The translations under genes and the position numbers were made by a program. The notes below the pieces were generated by a model, which had not been told where the DNA came from, did not search any database, and saw only the letters and a program-made list of their open reading frames with translations. This document shows positions 1-6,997 of a DNA stretch of 64,000 nucleotides, piece after piece. The number at the start of each line of letters is the position of its first letter. Position 1 is the stretch's first letter. This DNA is from Ideonella aquatica (GTDB lineage: Bacteria > Pseudomonadota > Gammaproteobacteria > Burkholderiales > Burkholderiaceae_C), in the NCBI RefSeq assembly GCF_018069755.1, contig NZ_JAGQDE010000019.1, forward strand, positions 21,956 through 85,955, read 5' to 3'.

Positions 1-654
1 GAGGACTGCGCCTACTCGTTCACCTCGAACGCCCAGTACAACGCGCCGGGCTATGTGGGCGTGGCGCTGCCGGGCGTGCAGCTGCGGCTGAGCGCCGAGG
101 GCGAGATCCTGATCAAGAGCCCGGGCCAGTTGGTGGGCTACTACAAGCGTCCCGACCTGGACGCCGAGGTCTTCACCGAGGACGGCTTCTTCCGCACCGG
201 CGACCTGGGCGAGATGAACCCGCAGGGCCTGCTGAAGCTGACCGGCCGCGCCAAGGAGCTGTTCAAGACCGCCAAGGGCAAGTACGTCGCGCCCGCGCCG
301 ATCGAGAACCGCATCAACGCCCACCCGATGGTGGAGCTGTCGCTGGTGTCGGGCGTGGGCCAGCCCGCGGCCTACGCCATGGTGCTGCTCTCTGAGACCC
401 TGCGCCCGCGCCAGCACGAGCCCGAGCTGCGCCAGCAGGTCACGGCCGAGCTGTCGCGCCTGCTCGACGAGATCAATGCCAGCGTGGCCGACTACGAGCA
501 GCTGAAGATGCTGGTGGTGGTGCGCGAGCCCTGGAGCATCGAGAACGGCTGCCTGACGCCCACCATGAAGATCAAGCGCGCCGGCATCGAGAAGATGATC
601 GCCCCCGAGCTGGACCGCTGGTACTCGGACAAGCAGAAGGTGCTGTGGCAGTGA
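1..654 (+). CDS. AMP-forming acyl-CoA synthetase, C-terminal part (5' end outside window)
   Basis: The reading frame is open from the first base, so this is the last 217 residues of a longer protein. It carries the C-terminal hallmarks of long-chain fatty-acid CoA ligases: the TGDLG aspartate motif (about 198-212), the hinge stretch GRAKELFKTAKGKYVAP (about 244-294), and the small C-terminal domain with a late lysine (PTMKIKR) expected to act in adenylate formation. The enzyme should activate a carboxylic acid with ATP and CoA in the cytosol. The GRAKE...KYVAP form is typical of long-chain acyl-CoA synthetases rather than benzoate or acetate ligases. Substrate cannot be read from this fragment. 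It converges on the ornithine cyclodeaminase gene with 16 bp between stop codons. Confidence 0.85.
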   Translation, partial: EDCAYSFTSNAQYNAPGYVGVALPGVQLRLSAEGEILIKSPGQLVGYYKRPDLDAEVFTEDGFFRTGDLGEMNPQGLLKLTGRAKELFKTAKGKYVAPAPIENRINAHPMVELSLVSGVGQPAAYAMVLLSETLRPRQHEPELRQQVTAELSRLLDEINASVADYEQLKMLVVVREPWSIENGCLTPTMKIKRAGIEKMIAPELDRWYSDKQKVLWQ

Positions 655-670
655 GCTGCCGGCGCGTGGC

Positions 671-1720
671 TCAGGCCACGCGCCGCATCACCGCGCGCGA
701 GGCGCCGGGCCGGGTGATGCGAAACAGGTCCTTCGGATCCTCGGCCTCGGGCACCAGGGCCACCGACTGGCCCAGGCCATGGGCCTCGGCCTGCTGCAGC
801 ACGTAGCGCAGCGTCGAGTAGTCCTCCAGCGCGAAGCCCACCGAGTCGAAGACCGTGACCTGCTGCGCGCTCTGGCGTCCCACGGTCTGGCCGGCCAGCA
901 CGCGCCACAGGTCCACTACCGGAAAGTCGGCGGGCAGCTGCTGGATGTCGCCCTCGATGCGGGTCTGCGGCTCGTACTCGACGAACACGCGGGCGCCGCG
1001 CAGCACGTCGGCATGCAGCTCGGTCTTGCCGGGGCAGTCACCGCCCACCGCGTTGAGGTGCATGCCCGGCTCGATCATCTCGGGCGTCAGGATGGTGGCG
1101 TAGGTCTTGTCGGCGGTGACGGTGGTGACGATGTCGGCGCCGCGCACCGCGTCGGCGGTGGAGGTGGCGCGGCGCAGCCGCAGGCCCGGATAGACGGACA
1201 GGTTGCGCAGCAGCTTGTCGGTGGCGGCCGGGTCGACATCGAACACCGCGATCTCCTCGATGCCCAGGTGCGCATGGAAGGCCAGGGCCTGGAACTCGCT
1301 CTGTGCGCCGTTGCCGATCAGTGCCATGCGGCGCGCATCGGGCCGGGCCAGTGCGCGCGCCGCCATCAGCGAGGTGGCGCAGGTGCGCAGCGCGGTGGCC
1401 ACGGTCAGCTCCGACAGCAGCACCGGATACCCGGTGGCCACCTCGGCCAGCACGCCAAAGGCCATCACGGTGTACAGCCCCTGGCGGGTGTTGCTCGGGT
1501 GGCCGTTGACGTACTTGAAGGCGTAGTGGTGCGCATCGGCCACCGGCATCAGCTCGATCACGCCGATCTCGGAATGGCTGGCCACGCGGGCCGACTTGTC
1601 GAAGTCGTTCCAGCGGATGAAGTCGGCGCGCAGCGTGTCGGCCAGCTCGCCGATGAAGCGCTCCAGGCCGACCGCCTGAACGAGGCGGGACATCGTGGGC
1701 ACATCGATGAAGCGGGTCAT
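671..1720 (-). CDS. ocd: Ornithine cyclodeaminase
   Basis: A 349-residue member of the ornithine cyclodeaminase/mu-crystallin family, which converts L-ornithine to L-proline and ammonium with bound NAD. The N-terminal half has the substrate-binding stretch around SEIGVIELMPVAD and FKYVNGHPSN, and the Rossmann motif ALIGNGAQSEFQ follows. Length and motif order fit the Pseudomonas putida type enzyme closely. I chose the ATG at 1720 because AAGGAG lies just upstream and the product then begins MTRFIDVPTM; longer frames upstream look non-coding. The gene is divergent from an Lrp/AsnC-type regulator across a 130-bp gap holding a clean palindrome, the usual layout of an amino-acid-responsive regulator and its target. 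Confidence 0.9.
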   Translation of the reverse strand: MTRFIDVPTMSRLVQAVGLERFIGELADTLRADFIRWNDFDKSARVASHSEIGVIELMPVADAHHYAFKYVNGHPSNTRQGLYTVMAFGVLAEVATGYPVLLSELTVATALRTCATSLMAARALARPDARRMALIGNGAQSEFQALAFHAHLGIEEIAVFDVDPAATDKLLRNLSVYPGLRLRRATSTADAVRGADIVTTVTADKTYATILTPEMIEPGMHLNAVGGDCPGKTELHADVLRGARVFVEYEPQTRIEGDIQQLPADFPVVDLWRVLAGQTVGRQSAQQVTVFDSVGFALEDYSTLRYVLQQAEAHGLGQSVALVPEAEDPKDLFRITRPGASRAVMRRVA

Positions 1721-1812
1721 GTTGTCTCCTTGTCCGGTCCAGCCGGTCCCGCCATTGTTCCCGGGAGTGCTGCCAGATTGAAGAGAGCAACTTGTCAGGT
1801 TATGCTGTTTGC

Positions 1813-1827
1813 TTGGCAAATTGCCAA
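1813..1827. promoter_or_regulatory. Palindrome, probable Lrp-family operator
   Basis: A perfect 7-1-7 dyad, TTGGCAA-A-TTGCCAA, lies in the divergent promoter region between the cyclodeaminase gene and the Lrp/AsnC regulator gene. A further half-site, ATTGGCA, sits at 1833-1839. Lrp/AsnC proteins bind such short AT-centred palindromes and usually control themselves and the neighbouring gene. Binding is inferred from position and symmetry only. Confidence 0.55.
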
Positions 1828-1850
1828 ATGAAATTGGCACTCTGATCACC

Positions 1851-2273
1851 ATGGACGATGTCGACCGCCAACTCATCGCGCTGCTGCGCGCCGATGCCCG
1901 GATGCCGGTGGTGGCGCTGGCGCGGCGCCTGAAGGTGGCCCGCGCCACGGTGCAGAACCGCATCGCCAAGCTCGAGGCCAGCGGCACCATCGTCGGCTAC
2001 ACGGTGCGCCTGAAGCCCGAGGTCGAGGGCCAGCGCATCCGCGCACTCACCTCGATCGAGGTGGACGGCCATGTGGGCGAGGCGGTGCGCCGCACGCTGC
2101 GCGGCCACCCCCATGTGGTGGCCCTGCACACCACCAACGGGCGCTGGGACATGATTGCCGAACTGGCCGCCGATTCGCTGGAGGCCTTCGACCAGGTGCT
2201 GGGCGAGATCCGCCAGATCGAGGGCATTGCCACCACCGAGACCAGCATCCTGCTGTCCACCCACAAGGCCTGA
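1851..2273 (+). CDS. Lrp/AsnC family transcriptional regulator
   Basis: A 140-residue protein with the standard two-part Lrp/AsnC layout. An N-terminal winged helix-turn-helix (DDVDRQLIALLRADARMPVVALARRLKVARATVQNRI) is followed by a C-terminal RAM/AsnC effector domain containing VVALHTTNGRWDMIAEL. An earlier in-frame TTG at 1809 would run through the palindromic operator, so the ATG at 1851 is preferred. It is divergent from the ornithine cyclodeaminase gene, so it probably senses ornithine, arginine or a related amino acid and controls that gene. The effector is inference. Confidence 0.85.
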   Translation: MDDVDRQLIALLRADARMPVVALARRLKVARATVQNRIAKLEASGTIVGYTVRLKPEVEGQRIRALTSIEVDGHVGEAVRRTLRGHPHVVALHTTNGRWDMIAELAADSLEAFDQVLGEIRQIEGIATTETSILLSTHKA

Positions 2274-2297
2274 GCGCCAGGGGAGATACCGCCGCCG

Positions 2298-2312
2298 TGG
2301 CACGAAAGCTGC
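2298..2312 (+). promoter_or_regulatory. Possible sigma-54 promoter
   Basis: TGGCACGAAAGCTGC matches the -24/-12 pattern TGGCAC-N5-YTGC with correct spacing, 36 bp upstream of the thioesterase start codon. The -12 element begins with C instead of T. A similar match occurs by chance inside xylA, so this is only a candidate. Confidence 0.35.
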
Positions 2313-2348
2313 GACGATGCCAGCCCTGATGCCTGCCCCGGAGCCCCG

Positions 2349-2840
2349 ATGGACCTGCCCGCCCACCAACTGTCGATGACGGTGCTGATGACGCCCGACA
2401 CCGCCAACTTCGCCGGCAACGTGCACGGCGGCACCATCCTGAAGCTGCTCGACCAGGTGGCCTATGCCTGCGCCAGCCGCTATGCGGCGCGCTATGTGGT
2501 GACGCTGTCGGTCGACCAGGTGGTGTTCCGCGAGCCGGTGCATGTGGGCGAGCTGGTCACCTTCCTGGCCGCGGTCAACCACACCGGCACCAGCTCGATG
2601 GAGGTGGGCGTCAAGGTGATCGCGCAGGACATCCGCTCGCAAAGCCAGCGCCACGTCAACAGCTGCTTCTTCACGATGGTGGCGGTGGACGACGAGCGCA
2701 AGCCGGTGCCGGTGCCGCCGCTGCGCCCGTTCACGCCCGACGAGAAACGCCGGCACGCTGCCGCGGTGGTGCGCAAGGAGCTGCGCCAGGAGTTCCAGCG
2801 CCGCACGGCGGCCCTGCGCCAGGAGTCGGCAGCTCAGTAG
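2349..2840 (+). CDS. Acyl-CoA thioesterase, hotdog fold (YciA-like)
   Basis: A 163-residue single hotdog-domain protein. The segment NFAGNVHGGTILKLLDQVAYACASRYA is the family signature: a catalytic aspartate within the long hotdog helix after the HGG turn. VVTLSVDQVVFREPVHVGELVTF continues the beta sheet. Such enzymes hydrolyse acyl-CoA to free acid and CoA in the cytosol, usually as hexamers. The C-terminal tail (about 120-163) is charged and helical. The gene's last 7 bases overlap the end of the convergent nitrate reductase gene. Confidence 0.85.
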   Translation: MDLPAHQLSMTVLMTPDTANFAGNVHGGTILKLLDQVAYACASRYAARYVVTLSVDQVVFREPVHVGELVTFLAAVNHTGTSSMEVGVKVIAQDIRSQSQRHVNSCFFTMVAVDDERKPVPVPPLRPFTPDEKRRHAAAVVRKELRQEFQRRTAALRQESAAQ

Positions 2841-5800
2841 ACGTCGCGCAGGTAGCGCCGCTGGCGCGTCAGGCCGGTCAGCCAGTCGGCGGCCGCATCG
2901 TCGGTCAGGCCACCGTGCTGCATCGCCACCTCGCGCAGCGCCTGGTCCACATCGCGCGCCATGCGGCTGGCGTCGCCGCACACATAGACGTTAGCACCGT
3001 CCTGCAGCCAGGCCCACAGCTCGGCCCCCTGCTCGCGCAGGCGGTGCTGCACATAGACCTTGTCGGCCTGGTCGCGCGAGAAGGCCAGGCTCAGCCGCTG
3101 CAGCGTGCCGTCGCGCTGCATCGCCTGCAGCTCGTCGCGGTAGTAGAAGTCGGTGGCGGCGTGCTGCTCGCCAAAGAACAACCAGTTGCGCCCGCGCGCG
3201 CCGCGGGCGCGGCGCTCGTGCAGGAAGCCGCGAAAGGGCGCCACACCGGTGCCCGGGCCGATCATCACCACCGGGCGGTCGCCCTCCTCGGGCAGGCGAA
3301 AGCGCGGGTTGGCTTGCACGAACAGCGGCACCGGCTGGGCCGCGGCGCGGTCGGCCAGGAAGGTCGAGCACAGGCCACCGCGCAGCCGATCGCCATGGCG
3401 GTAGCGCACGGTCGACACCGTCAGGTGCACCTCGCCCGCCTGGGCGCGCGGGCTGGAGGCGATCGAGTACAGGCGCGGCTGCAGCCGCGGCAGCAGATCG
3501 ACCCATTCCTGGGCGCCCAGACGTGCCGGGTGTTCGCGCAGCAGGTCGGCCGGCTGGCGGCCCCATTGCCAGCGCTGTAGCGCGGCGGCTTGCGCGGGCT
3601 GGACCAGCGCCAGCAGCGCCACGCTGCCGCTGCGCTCGGCCACGCCGGCCAGCAGCGCGGGCGTCAGGCGGGTGATCTCCAGGTGGCGCAGCATCGCCTC
3701 GGCCAGCGGCAGCTCGCCCAGGCCGTCCAGGCGGACGGGCGCCGCAGCGCTCAGTTGCAGCAGCCCCAGCAGCTCGGCCACCAGGGCCGGGCAGTTGGTG
3801 GGCCACACGCCCAGCGCGTCGCCGGCCTCGTAGTGCAGGCCGCTGTCGGCCAGGTCGAAGACGAACTGGCGCACTTCCTTGCCGGCACCCGGGCCGCTGA
3901 GCAGGCGGTTGTGGCGCAGCGGCGCGGGCAGCGGATGGGCGCGCGTGCCGGGGAGGGCCGCGGCCGGGGCCTCGGGCGCGTCGTCGTCGGCATCAAACAG
4001 CGCCAGCGCGGGCTGGCGCGCATCGGCCGGGCGGTGGGCCTGCAGGGCCTGCGCCACTGCGCTCAGCCAGCGCCGCATCGGCGCGGCGTGCTCGGGCGGA
4101 CAGTCCACACGCGGCGCCAGGCGCGGCGCGCCCAGGGCCAGCAGCCGCGCTTCCAGCTGCCGGCCGAAGCCGCAGAACTGCGCATAGCGCGGGTCACCGA
4201 AGGCCAGCACCGCGAACGGGCTGCTGGCCAGGTGAGCGGCCGTCGGCTCCTGCAAGGACTGCCAGAAGCCGCGCGCGCTGTCGGGCGGATCGCCGTCACC
4301 GAAGGTGCTGGCCAGCAGCAGCAGTGGCGTGCCGGCCGGCAGGTCGGTGGGTTGGCAGGCGTCCATGCCGCACAGGCGCACGCGCCAGCCGGCGCTGCGC
4401 AGGCGGCGCGCCACCTCGGTGGCGGCGTCCTCGGCGCGGCCGGTCTGCGAGGCCCACAGCACGGTCAGCGGCGGGCCATCGCCCTCGGGCTCGGGCAGGG
4501 CGCTGCGCGGGGTGGGCTCGTCGGCGGCGCGCTCGAACAGGCGCAGCGCCACCGCGCTGAGCTTGAACTCGGGCTGCAGCGACACCGGGTCCACCGCCGG
4601 GCTGGTCAGCGCATTGACCGCCAGATCCTCCCCGTACAGGTCGTTCCAGTGAAAGGGCGCGAAGCACTGGCCGCGCTGCACCCGGTCGCTCAGGCGCGCC
4701 GGCAGCACCGCGCGACCGCGGCGCGAGCGCAGCTCGACGCGGTCGCGTGCGCGGATGTCCAGCGCCGCGGCGTCGTCCGGGTGGATCTCGATGAAGGGGC
4801 CCGGGTCCAGCTTGTTCAGCACCGCGACGCGGCCGGTCTTGGTCAGCGTGTGCCACTGGTGCTGCACGCGCCCGGTGTTGAGCAGCCAGCCGTACTCGGC
4901 GTCGGTGGCCTCGGCCGGCTCGCGGTGCGGACAGGGGATGAAGCGGGCGCGGCCGCTGGGCGTGGGAAAGCGCAGCACGTCGCCGTGCCGGTCGCGCTGC
5001 GGGTGGCGCCGCTCGTGGCGCCCGGGCGGGCAGGGCCATTGCAGCGGGCCCTCGCGCAGCCGCGCATGGCTGGCGCCGCGCAGGTCGTAGCCGGTGGCCG
5101 GGTTGTGAAAGCGCGCCAGCTCGTCGAAGACCTCGGCCGCGCTGTTGAACGCAAAGCCCTGCGCGTAGCCCATGGCCTGGGCGACGCGGCAGATGATCAG
5201 CCAGTCCGGCAGGGCCTCGCCCGGCGCCGGTGTGGCGGCCGGTGCCAGGCTCAGGTTGCGCTCGGAGTTGACCATCACGCCATCGCCCTCGGCCCACAGC
5301 GCGCCGGGCAGCAGGATGTCGGCGTGGCGGCTGGTCTCGGTGTCCAGGAAGGCGTCCTGGCAGACCACCAGCTCGGCGCGCGCCAGGGCCGTGATCACCG
5401 TGCTGCGATCGGCCACGCTGGCCACCGGGTTGGTGCAGATGATCCAGCAGGCGGCCACCTGGCCGGCGGCCATGCGCTCGAACAGCGCCACCGTGCCGTC
5501 GCCGGCCTGCGCGCGCAGCGTGCCGGGCGGCAGGCCCCAGACCTCCTCGGTGAAGCGGCGGTCGGCCTCGACCGTCACGCTGCGCTGACCCGGCAGGCCC
5601 GGGCCCATGTAGCCCATCTCGCGCCCGCCCATCGCGTTGGGCTGGCCGGTCAGGGACAGCGGCCCGGCACCGGCATGGCCGATCGCGCCGGTGGCCAGGT
5701 GCAGGTTGCACAGCGCCTGCGTGTTGGCGGTGCCGTGGCTGCTCTGGTTCAGGCCCATGGTCCAGCAGCTCACCCAGCGCGTGCCGGCCTGCGCGATCCA

Positions 5801-6640
5801 CTGCGCGGCGCGTTCCAGGTCTGGCATCGCCAGGCCGGTGAGCGCGGCCACGCTGGCCAGGTCATAGGGCGCCACGGCGGCGCTCACCGCGTCCCAGCCC
5901 TCGGTGTGCTGGTCGATGAAGCCGGGGTCGGTGTGGCCGTGCTGCTGCAGCCAGCGCAGCCAGCCGGCCAGCAGCGCCAGGTCGCTGCCGGGGCGGATGG
6001 GCAGGTGCAGGTGGGCCTTGTCGGCGGTGGCGCTGCGGCGCGGGTCCACCACGATCAGCTTCGCGCCCGCCTGCACCCGCTCCATCATGCGCAGGAACAG
6101 GATCGGGTGGGTGTCGGCCATGTTCGAGCCGATCACCAGGAACAGCTCGGCCTGGTCGATGTCGTCATAGCTGCCCGGCGGCGCGTCGGCGCCCAGCGAG
6201 GCCTTGTAGCCGGCACCGGCGCTGGCCATGCACAGGCGCGAGTTGGACTCGATCTGGTGGGTGCCGATGTAGCCCTTGGCCAGCTTGTTGGCCAGGTACT
6301 GCGCCTCGATCGACATCTGGCCCGAGACATACAGCGCCACCGCGTCGGGGCCGTCGCGGTCGATCAGCGCGCGCAGGCGCTGGCCGGTCTCGCGCAGCGC
6401 GCTGTCCATGGGCACGCGCACCGGCTGGTGCGAGCGGTCGTGGCGCAGGTAGGCGCTGTCCATCCGACCCGGCGCGGTCAGCGGCACGGCACAGGTCTGG
6501 CCCTTGGTGCACAGCCGGCCGCGGTTGGCCGGGTGCTGCTCGTCGCCGCGCACGCGGATGATGCGGTGCGCGTTGTCGCGCTCCAGCACGATGCCGCAGC
6601 CCACGCCGCAGTAAGGGCAGACGCTGCGCACCTCGTCCAT
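2834..6640 (-). CDS. nasA: Assimilatory nitrate reductase fused to a diflavin reductase module
   Basis: A 1268-residue fusion. The N-terminus is a molybdopterin nitrate reductase: [4Fe-4S] cysteines C8, C11, C15 and C44 (CPYCGVGC...GRLC), a likely molybdenum-ligand cysteine in NSRLCMASAG, and a molybdopterin-binding domain up to about residue 690. From about residue 724 a flavodoxin-like FMN domain starts (LTVLWASQTGRAEDAA). CysJ/P450-reductase-like FAD and NADPH domains follow (RLYSIASSP, GGLCSTFLAD, VMIGPGTGVAPFRGF, NVYVCGDASRMARDV). It should reduce nitrate to nitrite in the cytosol with electrons from NAD(P)H inside one polypeptide. It is the last gene of the nitrate operon, 11 bp after nirD. 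The architecture is known in other proteobacteria as a nitrate reductase/sulfite reductase flavoprotein-type fusion. Confidence 0.92.
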   Translation of the reverse strand: MDEVRSVCPYCGVGCGIVLERDNAHRIIRVRGDEQHPANRGRLCTKGQTCAVPLTAPGRMDSAYLRHDRSHQPVRVPMDSALRETGQRLRALIDRDGPDAVALYVSGQMSIEAQYLANKLAKGYIGTHQIESNSRLCMASAGAGYKASLGADAPPGSYDDIDQAELFLVIGSNMADTHPILFLRMMERVQAGAKLIVVDPRRSATADKAHLHLPIRPGSDLALLAGWLRWLQQHGHTDPGFIDQHTEGWDAVSAAVAPYDLASVAALTGLAMPDLERAAQWIAQAGTRWVSCWTMGLNQSSHGTANTQALCNLHLATGAIGHAGAGPLSLTGQPNAMGGREMGYMGPGLPGQRSVTVEADRRFTEEVWGLPPGTLRAQAGDGTVALFERMAAGQVAACWIICTNPVASVADRSTVITALARAELVVCQDAFLDTETSRHADILLPGALWAEGDGVMVNSERNLSLAPAATPAPGEALPDWLIICRVAQAMGYAQGFAFNSAAEVFDELARFHNPATGYDLRGASHARLREGPLQWPCPPGRHERRHPQRDRHGDVLRFPTPSGRARFIPCPHREPAEATDAEYGWLLNTGRVQHQWHTLTKTGRVAVLNKLDPGPFIEIHPDDAAALDIRARDRVELRSRRGRAVLPARLSDRVQRGQCFAPFHWNDLYGEDLAVNALTSPAVDPVSLQPEFKLSAVALRLFERAADEPTPRSALPEPEGDGPPLTVLWASQTGRAEDAATEVARRLRSAGWRVRLCGMDACQPTDLPAGTPLLLLASTFGDGDPPDSARGFWQSLQEPTAAHLASSPFAVLAFGDPRYAQFCGFGRQLEARLLALGAPRLAPRVDCPPEHAAPMRRWLSAVAQALQAHRPADARQPALALFDADDDAPEAPAAALPGTRAHPLPAPLRHNRLLSGPGAGKEVRQFVFDLADSGLHYEAGDALGVWPTNCPALVAELLGLLQLSAAAPVRLDGLGELPLAEAMLRHLEITRLTPALLAGVAERSGSVALLALVQPAQAAALQRWQWGRQPADLLREHPARLGAQEWVDLLPRLQPRLYSIASSPRAQAGEVHLTVSTVRYRHGDRLRGGLCSTFLADRAAAQPVPLFVQANPRFRLPEEGDRPVVMIGPGTGVAPFRGFLHERRARGARGRNWLFFGEQHAATDFYYRDELQAMQRDGTLQRLSLAFSRDQADKVYVQHRLREQGAELWAWLQDGANVYVCGDASRMARDVDQALREVAMQHGGLTDDAAADWLTGLTRQRRYLRDVY

Positions 6641-6651
6641 CGCGCGGCCTC

Positions 6652-6987
6652 TCAGGCGAGCAGCCAGACCGCGCCGTCGCGGGCCTGCACCTCGAAGGTC
6701 TGCAGCGTGGTGCCGGCGTCTTCCAGGCAGGCGCCGCTGCGCAGCGCGTAGTGCTGCTTGTAGACCGGCGAGGCCACCACCGGCTCGCCGCCCAGGTCGC
6801 CGACGATGCCGCGCGACAGCACGTTGGCGCCGCTCTTCGGGTCATGGTTGTCGAGCGCGAACAGGCGGTCGTCGGCCAGGCGGAAGACGGCGATCTGGCG
6901 GCCGCTCAGCAGCGCGCAGACGCCGGTCTCGGGCAGGATGTCATCCAGCGCGCAGATGCGCTGCCAGGCGGCGTGGGGCTGGTCCAT
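6652..6987 (-). CDS. nirD: Nitrite reductase [NAD(P)H] small subunit
   Basis: A 111-residue Rieske-fold small subunit that partners NirB in reducing nitrite to ammonium. The region LPETGVCALLSGRQIAVFRLADDRLFALDNHDPKSGANVLSRGIVGD...VVASPVYKQHYALRSG is typical of NirD; the Rieske cysteine/histidine pairs are absent, as usual for NirD. The start at 6987 (MDQPHAAW) is chosen because it follows the nirB stop by 10 bases; the frame upstream overlaps nirB. It lies between nirB and the fused nitrate reductase gene. Confidence 0.92.
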   Translation of the reverse strand: MDQPHAAWQRICALDDILPETGVCALLSGRQIAVFRLADDRLFALDNHDPKSGANVLSRGIVGDLGGEPVVASPVYKQHYALRSGACLEDAGTTLQTFEVQARDGAVWLLA

Positions 6988-6997
6988 CGGGGGCTCC

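Noticed and set aside
3590..6751. Long plus-strand open frame opposite the nitrate reductase gene
   Set aside because: It is a high-GC antisense shadow with low-complexity Arg/Gln/Gly/His composition and no domain; the minus-strand gene has clear motifs across the same stretch.
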